This document shows positions 33,317-41,854 of a stretch of 64,000 nucleotides of DNA, piece after piece. Source of the DNA: JBKBKN01 sp046294625 (GTDB lineage Bacteria; Bacteroidota; Bacteroidia; M30B66). Made by a program: the position numbers and the translations under genes. The notes under the pieces are model-generated. The model was not told the DNA's origin. It made no database searches and saw nothing but the letters and a program-made list of their open reading frames with translations. Location of the stretch: contig JBKBKN010000014.1 in assembly GCA_046294625.1 (NCBI GenBank), positions 28,499 through 92,498 of the forward strand, written 5' to 3'. Within the stretch, counting starts at the first letter, position 1. The number at the start of each line of letters is the position of its first letter.

Positions 33317-35703
33317 TGTACTACGATTCTTTTGCTGATTTTACCACTTGGGGTTTCTAGTGTCACAAGGTAGATGCCCGATTTTTGATCTGATAAATCT
33401 AAAGTAGTATTTACTTCGTGGATTCGTCCAAGACGCTTGTGTTTAACCTGACGACCCAGCACATCGGTCACCCACAAATGCGCTTCCTGATGGTCTGTTA
33501 ATCCTATTTTGATTTGCAAGGGTCCTTGTGTAGGGTTTGGTATCACATCAAATGTGGTTTGGAATCGGAAATTTGCAAGATTCGTAGTATTGGCAATATA
33601 ACAGGAAACACCCAATTGTGTAAAGGTTTGTTCATAGCGATCATTCACCACATCTACAATGCGACTAATGCAAACCGTATCGTTGGTGAGTTGAAAATAA
33701 TGAATCCTGCAAAGGGGTTGAACTGTGGGGCTTCTTACCAAAGAAGAATCCAACCAAGAGATGCCAATTACCTTGTTGCCACCAAGCGTGAACTGGGGTG
33801 TAATCGGGAATTGATCAGGGTTCGCAGTATTTTCAACATTGGCGATGGTGATTCCTGACATATCGAATTCGTAAGCCACCACGCGGTTATGCTTATTTAA
33901 AATGCCGATATCGATATATTTTTCAGCAAAATCAACGCCTGTAATCATTATCATTACGGTGTCTGTAATATTAAATATTCCACCCGGAAACTGGCAATGG
34001 TCGTGTGGAACATCGCCCTGATGAATATGCCCTTCGCCGTATAAATAGCAGCTTGAAACCAACGAGGCGTCGTAAACACTTATTTTAGCATCTAGGTTCA
34101 AATCTGTGCACGGAGTAACAGCAATATCGTTGCCTAAAATTCCTGTAACATACAAGTGTGCATCTGCAATGTTTTGTTCTCCGCTGTTGTTGAGATCCCC
34201 CCTGATTTTGGTTCCTGCGCAATTGCCTTCGCAGTCAACCTGTGCATTTCCATAAATCTCACCAAGACAATCAGTATATGGATCGCAATCATTATCTACC
34301 GCTACTGTTTTTTGTCCGTTTGCATTGAGTCCGATGCGAATACAAACCTGAGCCCAATTGTTCATGTAATCCAACTCGTGTCTGCCAAGGAAATCAGGTA
34401 AATGATTCCAGTTGGTTCTCACCACCAAAGTGTATGAGCCGGTGTCCACGTCTGTGACATCAATCCATTGACAATCTAATCCGGAGCTGTAAATGTCTCC
34501 GCAACCTGCGCTAATACCCATATTACTGCATCCGTATTGAGCAGATCCACCATCGGAGCATTCCAAATCAATCACACAAAAACCGTTTTTAAATCCAATA
34601 GGAATGGCATTGTTGTTTTGATCATATAGCAAATACTCAGCATAGCCTTCATGGTGCCAATGTCCGTGACAATTTCCCCATGAGAATTGGGGGTTATTGG
34701 CAGAAGGAGCACCAATGTAATAATCCTGATTACCTATGTTTTTGATGTGAGTCGTAAATCGGATGATTGTTCTTTGACCATAGCCGGTTAAACAACCTTC
34801 AACCACATGACAATTTGATGCATTGATTGTAGCTACTTGCAACGAATTAGCAATGGTTTGTTGCACAATGATCAAGTCAGGGCCATTCGGACAGTTTGGA
34901 TCTCCGGGAAAAATACATTCCCCTTGAACTGTGGCCAAAGGATTATAATTACATGCTGCCGGATTCATGCATCCAACCACCGGGCCATTAAAGCTTAGCG
35001 CCCAGTCGATATTGCCTGCGTTACATGAGCCTTCAAATCCGCCAATCCGAATGTAGTATATTCTACCTGCTTCTAGCAAGGCATTTACTCTTGCCTGATC
35101 ACCGCAACCACCACTGTTGTGGTCGTAGTAAATGGTTCCCATGTTGGAATTGTCCCAATTTAATCCTGCACAGTAGTCATACACCCAAATCACCGTATTG
35201 CAGGTCTCAATGTCGCATGTGCTGATTAAATACATACCTGTGATTTCCGGCACAAACCGATACCAAGTATTGTGTTCAGGGGCTACATACTGGCCTTCAG
35301 CTACTTCGATAGCAGAACCACAACTGGTACCGGGAGGACAATTGATTGAAGTGGTTTCTGAATAAGTGAATTGGCCGCCTTGAGCAACAATTTCACCATT
35401 AACCCTTACAGTGTAAGATCCTTGTCCAAAACCACAACAAATACCGTCACCATAACTATCTAGAATTGTAAAAAAGAAACAAGTATTTTCAGGTAAACAA
35501 TAAGTTCCTCCATTCACATTGCCGCTATGAATCAAGTTGCCGGCTGTGTTTGTAATTCTCCAAGTGGTTTCTCCAGGGAAATTGTCAGCTATAATACTGA
35601 TCTGTACTTGCACTTGCCCTTGTGGACATTGTGCATAAATTCCTCCATAAACACTTGCAAATATCGTGATTAAAAGCGTTATAAGGGTAGTTTTTCTAAG
35701 CAT
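33313..35703 (-). CDS. Lysyl-oxidase-like T9SS protein with dockerin-like repeats
   Basis: A protein of 796 residues with a signal peptide (1-25). Residues 30-122 form a beta module with SYGDGICCGFGQGSY; 123-240 are PPC-like; GCMNPAACNYNP follows at 244-255. The lysyl-oxidase domain (about 275-457) has the copper site CHGHWHH (His346, His348, His350), GFKNGFC with Lys372, and DIYSSGLDCQWIDVTDV with Tyr405. Lys372 and Tyr405 match the two residues that form the quinone cofactor in animal lysyl oxidases. GDLNNSGEQNIADAHLYVTG and LNLDAKISVYDASL (501-550) resemble dockerin type I repeats. A type A T9SS tail starts near DVIPNPTQGP (719). It should be a secreted amine oxidase acting on protein lysines or other amines, but activity is not shown. 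Confidence 0.85.
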   Translation of the reverse strand: MLRKTTLITLLITIFASVYGGIYAQCPQGQVQVQISIIADNFPGETTWRITNTAGNLIHSGNVNGGTYCLPENTCFFFTILDSYGDGICCGFGQGSYTVRVNGEIVAQGGQFTYSETTSINCPPGTSCGSAIEVAEGQYVAPEHNTWYRFVPEITGMYLISTCDIETCNTVIWVYDYCAGLNWDNSNMGTIYYDHNSGGCGDQARVNALLEAGRIYYIRIGGFEGSCNAGNIDWALSFNGPVVGCMNPAACNYNPLATVQGECIFPGDPNCPNGPDLIIVQQTIANSLQVATINASNCHVVEGCLTGYGQRTIIRFTTHIKNIGNQDYYIGAPSANNPQFSWGNCHGHWHHEGYAEYLLYDQNNNAIPIGFKNGFCVIDLECSDGGSAQYGCSNMGISAGCGDIYSSGLDCQWIDVTDVDTGSYTLVVRTNWNHLPDFLGRHELDYMNNWAQVCIRIGLNANGQKTVAVDNDCDPYTDCLGEIYGNAQVDCEGNCAGTKIRGDLNNSGEQNIADAHLYVTGILGNDIAVTPCTDLNLDAKISVYDASLVSSCYLYGEGHIHQGDVPHDHCQFPGGIFNITDTVMIMITGVDFAEKYIDIGILNKHNRVVAYEFDMSGITIANVENTANPDQFPITPQFTLGGNKVIGISWLDSSLVRSPTVQPLCRIHYFQLTNDTVCISRIVDVVNDRYEQTFTQLGVSCYIANTTNLANFRFQTTFDVIPNPTQGPLQIKIGLTDHQEAHLWVTDVLGRQVKHKRLGRIHEVNTTLDLSDQKSGIYLVTLETPSGKISKRIVVQ

Positions 35704-35802
35704 GATGGTTTGAATTCTTTAAACAAAATTAGCATTTATTTAGATTTAAGTGAAGTACCCCAAAAAATAAATCCAAAGCTTTCCATTATTGTATTAATAT
35801 AA

Positions 35803-35834
35803 TTTCTAGCCAATTGATAATTTATTACCTTTGC
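35803..35834 (+). promoter_or_regulatory. Promoter of ahcY
   Basis: TTTC at 35803-35806, 19-nt spacer, TACCTTTGC at 35826-35834. Only about 19 nt separate the box from ATG 35854, leaving no room for a SAH riboswitch. Confidence 0.65.
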
Positions 35835-35853
35835 ACTGCAAAAATTAAATACA

Positions 35854-37173
35854 ATGAATAAAACTGCAGTTGAAACGTACATTCCGTACAAAGTAAAGGA
35901 CATTTCCCTCGCAGAATGGGGACGAAAAGAGATTAAGCTTGCAGAAGCTGAGATGCCTGGATTAATGGCCTTACGAGAAGAATTTGGAAAAACAAAACCA
36001 TTGGCAGGAGCTCGCATTGCGGGTTGTTTGCATATGACCATTCAGACAGCCGTATTGATTGAAACCCTGAAAGAACTAGGTGCTGAAGTTACCTGGTCTT
36101 CTTGCAATATTTTCTCTACTCAAGATCATGCTGCTGCGGCAATTGCTGCTGCTGGCATCTCTGTGTATGCATGGAAAGGAATGAATGAAGAAGAGTTTGA
36201 TTGGTGTATTGAGCAGACTTTGTTTTTCGGCGAAGAACGCAAGCCATTGAACATGATTTTGGACGATGGGGGAGACCTTACCAATATGGTACTTGATCGC
36301 TATCCTGAGCTTGTCTCTGGTATCAAAGGTCTTTCAGAAGAAACCACCACTGGTGTTCATCGTTTGTATGAGCGCATGAAAAATGGTACATTACCAATGC
36401 CAGCTATCAATGTGAACGATTCAGTTACAAAATCAAAATTTGATAACAAATATGGTTGTCGCGAGTCTTTGGTAGATGCTATCAGAAGAGCTACCGACGT
36501 GATGATGGCCGGTAAAGTAGCCGTGGTTGCCGGATTTGGCGACGTGGGTAAAGGTTCTGCTGACTCGCTCAGAAACTCTGGGGTGCGCGTAATTGTTACT
36601 GAAATAGACCCTATCTGTGCTCTTCAGGCAGCAATGGAAGGCTATGAAGTGAAGAAAATGGATACTGCTGTTGCTGAAGCAGATATCATTGTTACGGCTA
36701 CCGGAAATAAAAATATTATTCAAGAGCGTCACTTCCGTAAAATGAAGGACAAGGCAATCGTTTGTAACATTGGCCATTTCGACAATGAGATTGATATGGC
36801 TTGGCTTAATAAAAATTACGGTCACACCAAAAACACCATCAAGCCACAGGTAGATCTCTACACTATCGAAGGTAAGGACATCATAGTGCTGGCTGAAGGG
36901 CGTTTGGTTAATTTAGGCTGTGCCACAGGTCATCCGTCATTTGTAATGTCTAACTCGTTTACTAACCAAACTTTGGCTCAATTAGAGCTTTGGGCTAACA
37001 GCGCTCAGTATGAAAACAAGGTTTACACCTTGCCGAAGCATTTGGATGAAAAAGTTGCAAGACTTCATTTGGCTAAAATTGGTGTAGAGCTCGATGTGCT
37101 TACTCCAGATCAAGCTGAATATATCGGTGTGACAGTAGAAGGTCCATTTAAACCGGAGTATTACAGATATTAA
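35854..37173 (+). CDS. ahcY: Adenosylhomocysteinase
   Basis: A cytoplasmic enzyme of 439 residues that splits S-adenosylhomocysteine to adenosine and homocysteine, relieving product inhibition of methyltransferases. Visible landmarks are CLHMTIQTAVLIETLKELGAEV, SSCNIFSTQDHAAAAIA, DDGGDLTN, and ETTTGVHRLYERM. KSKFDNKYGCRESLVDAI, the NAD-binding GFGDVGKGSADS and the C-terminal KPEYYRY end are also clear. Length and motifs are those of a complete enzyme. Monocistronic, with its own promoter and terminator. Confidence 0.98.
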   Translation: MNKTAVETYIPYKVKDISLAEWGRKEIKLAEAEMPGLMALREEFGKTKPLAGARIAGCLHMTIQTAVLIETLKELGAEVTWSSCNIFSTQDHAAAAIAAAGISVYAWKGMNEEEFDWCIEQTLFFGEERKPLNMILDDGGDLTNMVLDRYPELVSGIKGLSEETTTGVHRLYERMKNGTLPMPAINVNDSVTKSKFDNKYGCRESLVDAIRRATDVMMAGKVAVVAGFGDVGKGSADSLRNSGVRVIVTEIDPICALQAAMEGYEVKKMDTAVAEADIIVTATGNKNIIQERHFRKMKDKAIVCNIGHFDNEIDMAWLNKNYGHTKNTIKPQVDLYTIEGKDIIVLAEGRLVNLGCATGHPSFVMSNSFTNQTLAQLELWANSAQYENKVYTLPKHLDEKVARLHLAKIGVELDVLTPDQAEYIGVTVEGPFKPEYYRY

Positions 37174-37190
37174 TTTGAACACGATTCAAG

Positions 37191-37219
37191 AAAAAGGCTG
37201 CCATTGGGCGGCCTTTTTT
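37191..37219 (+). terminator. Intrinsic terminator of ahcY
   Basis: AAAAAGGCTGCC (37191-37202) / GGCGGCCTTTTT (37207-37218), loop ATTG, one wobble pair, T-tract after. Confidence 0.85.
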
Positions 37220-37324
37220 GTTTTACAAATAGATCATTAGTCAGCTGCCAAACATTTTTTTTCATCTACTTCTTATCGATATGTTTCTTTTGCTAATTTT
37301 AGGTGTCTCAAATTTAGAATTAAC

Positions 37325-40300
37325 TTGAAATTAGATTCCATTTATCTTGCAAAATCAAAAGTTACAAGCACTTTTAATCTCTGCATCTCTTTAATTTTCT
37401 TTTTACTCACCGCACAACAATCCATTGCACAGATTGGATTTCAAGACTTAAAGCAGCTTCTGCAAAAAGAGTCGGGGAAGCATAATCTTAAACCATCTGA
37501 TTTTGAGCATCTCGAAATGCTAAGCAATTATGTAGATCGGCACTCTAAAGTTAATTACATCACCTTACAACAGTCTGTTGGTGGGTATAGAGTTCACAAT
37601 GCCTTCCTTCAAATAGCCTTGAATTCAAAGTTAGAGATTGTATCTATTCATAATTCGGCAATAGACAATATCCAAGAAAGAATAAAAGCAGGTTTTGCAT
37701 CGGAAATAGTCGCTGTATTTCAGGCAGCGGTCAATCATCTGGCTTTACCAAAAGTGACGGTGCTTTCAGTGGCGCAACCATTAGGAAATAACATGTATCA
37801 AATCAAGGTTGAAGGCTTGAAAAAGGATGTGGTGGTGGAAAAAATTTTATATCCTGCTAACGAGTCAAATGTTGTAAGTGCTTGGAGAGTGGAACTGCAA
37901 CCTATCAATTCGCCGGATTGGTGGAATATCATAATTTCAGATGCAGACTTGAATGTTTTAGCAACCTACAACTACAATAGAGAATGTAAGCACTCCGAAA
38001 TAGGCAAGTCGTCCCATTATCATCATACATGCGAAATGGAAGAACATCACGTTAGTATGGCAACAGACGCAATAGGTGCGTATAAAGTTTTCCCTTTTCC
38101 TGTTGAAAGTCCAATTTTTGGTCCTAGATCTTTAATCCAAGATGCATCTGATGCGGTAGCATCTCCTTTTGGCTGGCACGACACCAATGGACAACCCGGA
38201 GCAGATTTTCTCATTACTCGCGGCAACAATACCTTTGTTTATGAAGATGCCAACGATAGTGATACCCCCGGATATTCTCCTAATGGTGGAAACAACTTGG
38301 TCTTTGACTTTCCCTATCTTTTTGAAAATTCACCATTGCAGAATCGCGATGCAGCTTTGACAAATTTGTTTTACTGGAATAACCTGATACATGATGTGCT
38401 ATATCACAATGGGTTTGATGAAGAAAGTGGAAATTTTCAGCAGAATAATTATGGTCGGGGCGGATTGCAAAATGATCATGTGATTGTGGAAGGACAGGAT
38501 GGTGGCGGCACAAACAATGCAAATTTTGCTACACCGCCTGATGGTTCCAATCCCCGCATGCAGGTTTATCTGTGGTATTTAGGTTTGGGAAATTTTTTAA
38601 AAGTATTAAGCCCTGAACCAATAGCTGGAGGCTATTCGGGAAGTACCGCTTCTTTTGGACCTGAAATACCAGAAGTGTCTATCATTGCTGAAATTGTTCT
38701 GGTCAATGATGGCTCCAATAGTCCTACTTTGGGATGCAACCCATTAGTCAATGCTTCAGCCTTACAAGGGAAAATAGCCATGTTTGATCGCGGCGAGTGC
38801 ACTTTCGTGTCTAAGGTGCAAAATGCGCAAAATGCAGGGGCATTAGCCGTAATTATTGTAAATAATCAACCCAATGGAGTAGTGCAAATGGGAGGAACCA
38901 GCTCCACGATTACCATCCCGGTGATTATGATTTCTCAAGCAGACGGAAATTTGATTAAACCCTATCTGTCACAAGGCGTTTTAGCCGAATTTGGCGGTGC
39001 AGGTTCAGGCGAAGTGTTTGATTGCTCTTTCGACAATGGGGTGATCGCACACGAGTATGGGCATGGTGTTTCCAATCGTTTGACCGCGGGGCCATCTGTT
39101 ACCACATGTTTGTTCAATGAAGAGCAGATGGGCGAAGGCTGGAGTGATTTTTTAAGTTTAGTATTTTCTCATCTTCCCGACCAAACGGCAGAAACACCGC
39201 GCGGGATTGGTAATTTCGTTACCGGCAACCCAACCGATGGCCCGGGTATTAGACCTTTTCCATACACTAGAAACATGAGTGTGAACCCACATACTTACAT
39301 TTCTATCAGAAACGTATCTGTGCCACATGGGGTCGGCTCGGTTTGGTGTGCTATGCTTTGGGATCTCTATTGGAACTTGATAGACCGTTATGGTTTTGAC
39401 CCGGATTTGATTAATGGTAACGGTGGAAATCGAATAGCGCTCAAATTGGTGATGGAAGGAATGAAGCTCCAAGCTTGCCAACCTGGATTCATAGATGGGC
39501 GCGATGCCATATTGCTGGCTGACGATATACTTTACAATGGGATTCATACTTGCTTGATATGGCATACTTTTGCACGCCGGGGTTTGGGTTTATCGGCTTC
39601 TCAGGGATCTTCTAACAATGTGCTGGATGGAAGCCAGGCTTTTGATATTCCTTTCGATTGTAGTGAGGTAACAGATTTCGCAATAGTAAACAATGCCGCC
39701 GCTTGTGTTAGTAAACCCGTAACGTTCAATGACTTATCATTGCCTATCGCTACTTCACGCAGTTGGAGTTTTCCGGGAGCAGAGCCATCGAGCTCCACTT
39801 TGTCTAATCCAACTGTAGTTTACAATAGTCCCGGTACTTACACAGCTACTTTGACAATTACCAATTCATTGGGCACAAGTACGACTTCAAAACAAGTTGT
39901 GGTAAGCAATAGTCCAGTGTTTTCGATCACAGCAAATAATGCGCTCAATGGTCAGGATGGAAGCGCGTCAGTCAACATCATTAGCGCTCAGTCACCTTTT
40001 AATATTGTGTTTAATACAATCCCTCCGGTGAACAATTTTGAAGTTGGCGGATTAGTTCCCGGCAATTATTCCGTAACAGTTTCCGATGCAAGTGGATGCG
40101 CCACAACTCAAGACTTTGAAATAGGCAATTTCGTAGGAATTAGTGAAGGTGATGAACTAATAATCTCTATTTATCCTAACCCTTCAAGCAATGGACTATT
40201 CAATATCCAGCTAAAAAATCAAAATCTACCACTCGAAACATTGGAGATAATTGATATTTCAGGAAGAAGGATTGATTCACAATTTATTTGGGAAGACTCA

Positions 40301-40399
40301 GTTATAAAACTTGACTTGGCCAACAAAGCTCCAGGTTTTTACTATATGAAGTTAAAAACCGGAGAACAGATCATAACAAGAAAGCTGATCAAAAGATAA
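37325..40399 (+). CDS. M36 (fungalysin) metalloprotease with PA insert, PKD-like domain and T9SS tail
   Basis: A protein of 1024 residues. It starts at TTG, the only candidate before the signal peptide (CISLIFFLLTAQQSIAQ); no in-frame ATG exists upstream. An FTP-like propeptide (about 45-215) precedes the M36 catalytic domain. A PA domain (about 435-555, TLGCNPLVNASALQGKIAMF) is inserted just before the zinc motif HEYGH (576-580) with the third ligand region GEGWSD (Glu604). A PKD-like domain lies near 770-850 (SWSFPGAEPSSST). The tail ISIYPNPSSNGLFNI to KLIKR is a type A T9SS sorting domain. It is a secreted protease, probably nutritional. Confidence 0.92.
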   Translation: MKLDSIYLAKSKVTSTFNLCISLIFFLLTAQQSIAQIGFQDLKQLLQKESGKHNLKPSDFEHLEMLSNYVDRHSKVNYITLQQSVGGYRVHNAFLQIALNSKLEIVSIHNSAIDNIQERIKAGFASEIVAVFQAAVNHLALPKVTVLSVAQPLGNNMYQIKVEGLKKDVVVEKILYPANESNVVSAWRVELQPINSPDWWNIIISDADLNVLATYNYNRECKHSEIGKSSHYHHTCEMEEHHVSMATDAIGAYKVFPFPVESPIFGPRSLIQDASDAVASPFGWHDTNGQPGADFLITRGNNTFVYEDANDSDTPGYSPNGGNNLVFDFPYLFENSPLQNRDAALTNLFYWNNLIHDVLYHNGFDEESGNFQQNNYGRGGLQNDHVIVEGQDGGGTNNANFATPPDGSNPRMQVYLWYLGLGNFLKVLSPEPIAGGYSGSTASFGPEIPEVSIIAEIVLVNDGSNSPTLGCNPLVNASALQGKIAMFDRGECTFVSKVQNAQNAGALAVIIVNNQPNGVVQMGGTSSTITIPVIMISQADGNLIKPYLSQGVLAEFGGAGSGEVFDCSFDNGVIAHEYGHGVSNRLTAGPSVTTCLFNEEQMGEGWSDFLSLVFSHLPDQTAETPRGIGNFVTGNPTDGPGIRPFPYTRNMSVNPHTYISIRNVSVPHGVGSVWCAMLWDLYWNLIDRYGFDPDLINGNGGNRIALKLVMEGMKLQACQPGFIDGRDAILLADDILYNGIHTCLIWHTFARRGLGLSASQGSSNNVLDGSQAFDIPFDCSEVTDFAIVNNAAACVSKPVTFNDLSLPIATSRSWSFPGAEPSSSTLSNPTVVYNSPGTYTATLTITNSLGTSTTSKQVVVSNSPVFSITANNALNGQDGSASVNIISAQSPFNIVFNTIPPVNNFEVGGLVPGNYSVTVSDASGCATTQDFEIGNFVGISEGDELIISIYPNPSSNGLFNIQLKNQNLPLETLEIIDISGRRIDSQFIWEDSVIKLDLANKAPGFYYMKLKTGEQIITRKLIKR

Positions 40400-40410
40400 A
40401 GGAGCTTAGA

Positions 40411-40776
40411 TCAGAGCGCGTTTAATTCATCTTTCAGTTGATGAAAAACAGTGTTTAAGGTTGTCTCTAGTTTATCTACCAGTGCAGGAAGCTCCTCAAT
40501 ATTGGTAGTTTCTTTACCGAATTTTTCTATCGCTCGAATGTCTTGCATTAGATCCTGGATCCCCATAGTGTCGATGGACGGCTTGATCTTGTGTGCGGTG
40601 GCACCCAACTGATTGTAGTCGCCGGATGCTAGACAGTTTTTGATGATTTCAATTTCAGGTGGAGTGGTTTCGATGAAAATATTAATCATCTTTTTCACAA
40701 AATCATTATTTCCATTTGATATTTTTTTTACCATATCAAGATTGTACAGTTTCGAATCACTCATAACATAATTCAT
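40411..40776 (-). CDS. Orphan Hpt-domain phosphotransfer protein
   Basis: A protein of 121 residues (or 117 from the second ATG at 40764) made of a four-helix bundle with the phosphorylatable histidine in AHKIKPSIDTMGI (His62), the Hpt consensus. It would relay phosphate between a hybrid sensor kinase and a response regulator in the cytoplasm. No kinase or regulator gene lies nearby. TPPEIEIIKNCLASGDYNQLG immediately before the histidine is typical of stand-alone Hpt proteins. Confidence 0.85.
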   Translation of the reverse strand: MNYVMSDSKLYNLDMVKKISNGNNDFVKKMINIFIETTPPEIEIIKNCLASGDYNQLGATAHKIKPSIDTMGIQDLMQDIRAIEKFGKETTNIEELPALVDKLETTLNTVFHQLKDELNAL

Positions 40777-40931
40777 TATTCAAGGCAAAATAACTAAAAA
40801 TAAGTGTAGCAATATCAAATACTTTTCTTACATAGGTTATTATTCCTTCTTTCGTCTGATTGAAGTACCATGTACGGTAGAAATCGTAAAGGGTTATACC
40901 TGTTTTTCCTTCTTTGATAAAAGGTGACTAT

Positions 40932-41759
40932 TCAAAATACTTCAACCCGCTTCTGAATAAATTCGCCCAACTTTCTAAAAGCTTTGGTACTCATTAGATT
41001 ATGACCATGATCGAGTTCAATATAATTAACCTTTATTTCATGCTCATTGAGTTGTTTAAGACATCGTTTTCCGGAGATCACCTTATCAAATTTACCAACA
41101 ACCAATGTTATCTGATAATTAGAATCCCTTTGAGACCTTTTTATTTGATCGAGATCAGGAATCAACTTTCGATAAAGTAGCCATGTGTTCACGATTCTGT
41201 TTCTTAGATTCTTTGTTTTCAGCTCGTTTTTGAAATAGGCTGCTGTCTTCTTATCGATAAATTTAAGTGAGCTAGAAAGCCAAAGTAACAATCGGAGTAA
41301 GATAGCATAGCGTAGCAACCAAATAAATGCAGATGTTCCAAGAAAATTACCTGTTGCAATTTTATAAGTTTTCGAAACAGGAAGCCCATCCGGAGCAAAA
41401 AGCCATACATGATCAATCCTATGCGCAAAGTAAGGTAATACACTTAAAGCCAACCTTGCGCCAATGCTAAAAGCCGAAAGATCAAATCGTTCTACTCCTT
41501 CCTTTCTCAGAATAAGTTCCACATCCTTAATCAACTCATCCACTTCAATTGGACTTTTGCTATCAGGTGCTGTTGAGTTTCCGTGGTAGTGTAAGGCAAC
41601 CGAAATTACTTTGTAATGAAACTCAGGCGGTTCTGACAGATACTTCATCACTTCGGGCTGTTGACCAAAGCCATGAAATGAAAGGCATACTTTTTCTCCT
41701 GCTCCTATAATGAGATAATCTAAACTTGGTTGATGGTCTTCAGGCATAATTAAAATCAA
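40932..41759 (-). CDS. Alpha/beta-hydrolase fold protein
   Basis: A protein of 275 residues. It has the oxyanion segment LSFHGFGQQ, the nucleophile elbow AFSIGARLA (A-x-S-x-G instead of G-x-S-x-G), the acid in VVGKFDKVISGKRC and the histidine in DHGHNLMS. The central insertion (about 130-190, LLRYAILLRLLLWLSSSL) is hydrophobic and could form a lid or contact a membrane. It is a plausible esterase or lipase-like enzyme; the substrate is unknown. It has no obvious operon partner. Confidence 0.78.
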   Translation of the reverse strand: MILIMPEDHQPSLDYLIIGAGEKVCLSFHGFGQQPEVMKYLSEPPEFHYKVISVALHYHGNSTAPDSKSPIEVDELIKDVELILRKEGVERFDLSAFSIGARLALSVLPYFAHRIDHVWLFAPDGLPVSKTYKIATGNFLGTSAFIWLLRYAILLRLLLWLSSSLKFIDKKTAAYFKNELKTKNLRNRIVNTWLLYRKLIPDLDQIKRSQRDSNYQITLVVGKFDKVISGKRCLKQLNEHEIKVNYIELDHGHNLMSTKAFRKLGEFIQKRVEVF

Positions 41760-41854
41760 CAGATAAACATAGTAAATGCCATGAATCTTTGATCGACTTT
41801 TTGAAAAAATAACAAGCGCAAGGACTTATTTCGCACTCCATAAGTGAAAGTTGA

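Noticed and set aside
37174..37324. SAH riboswitch or other leader around ahcY
   Set aside because: The ahcY leader is only about 20 nt and the region after the gene is a plain terminator and spacer.
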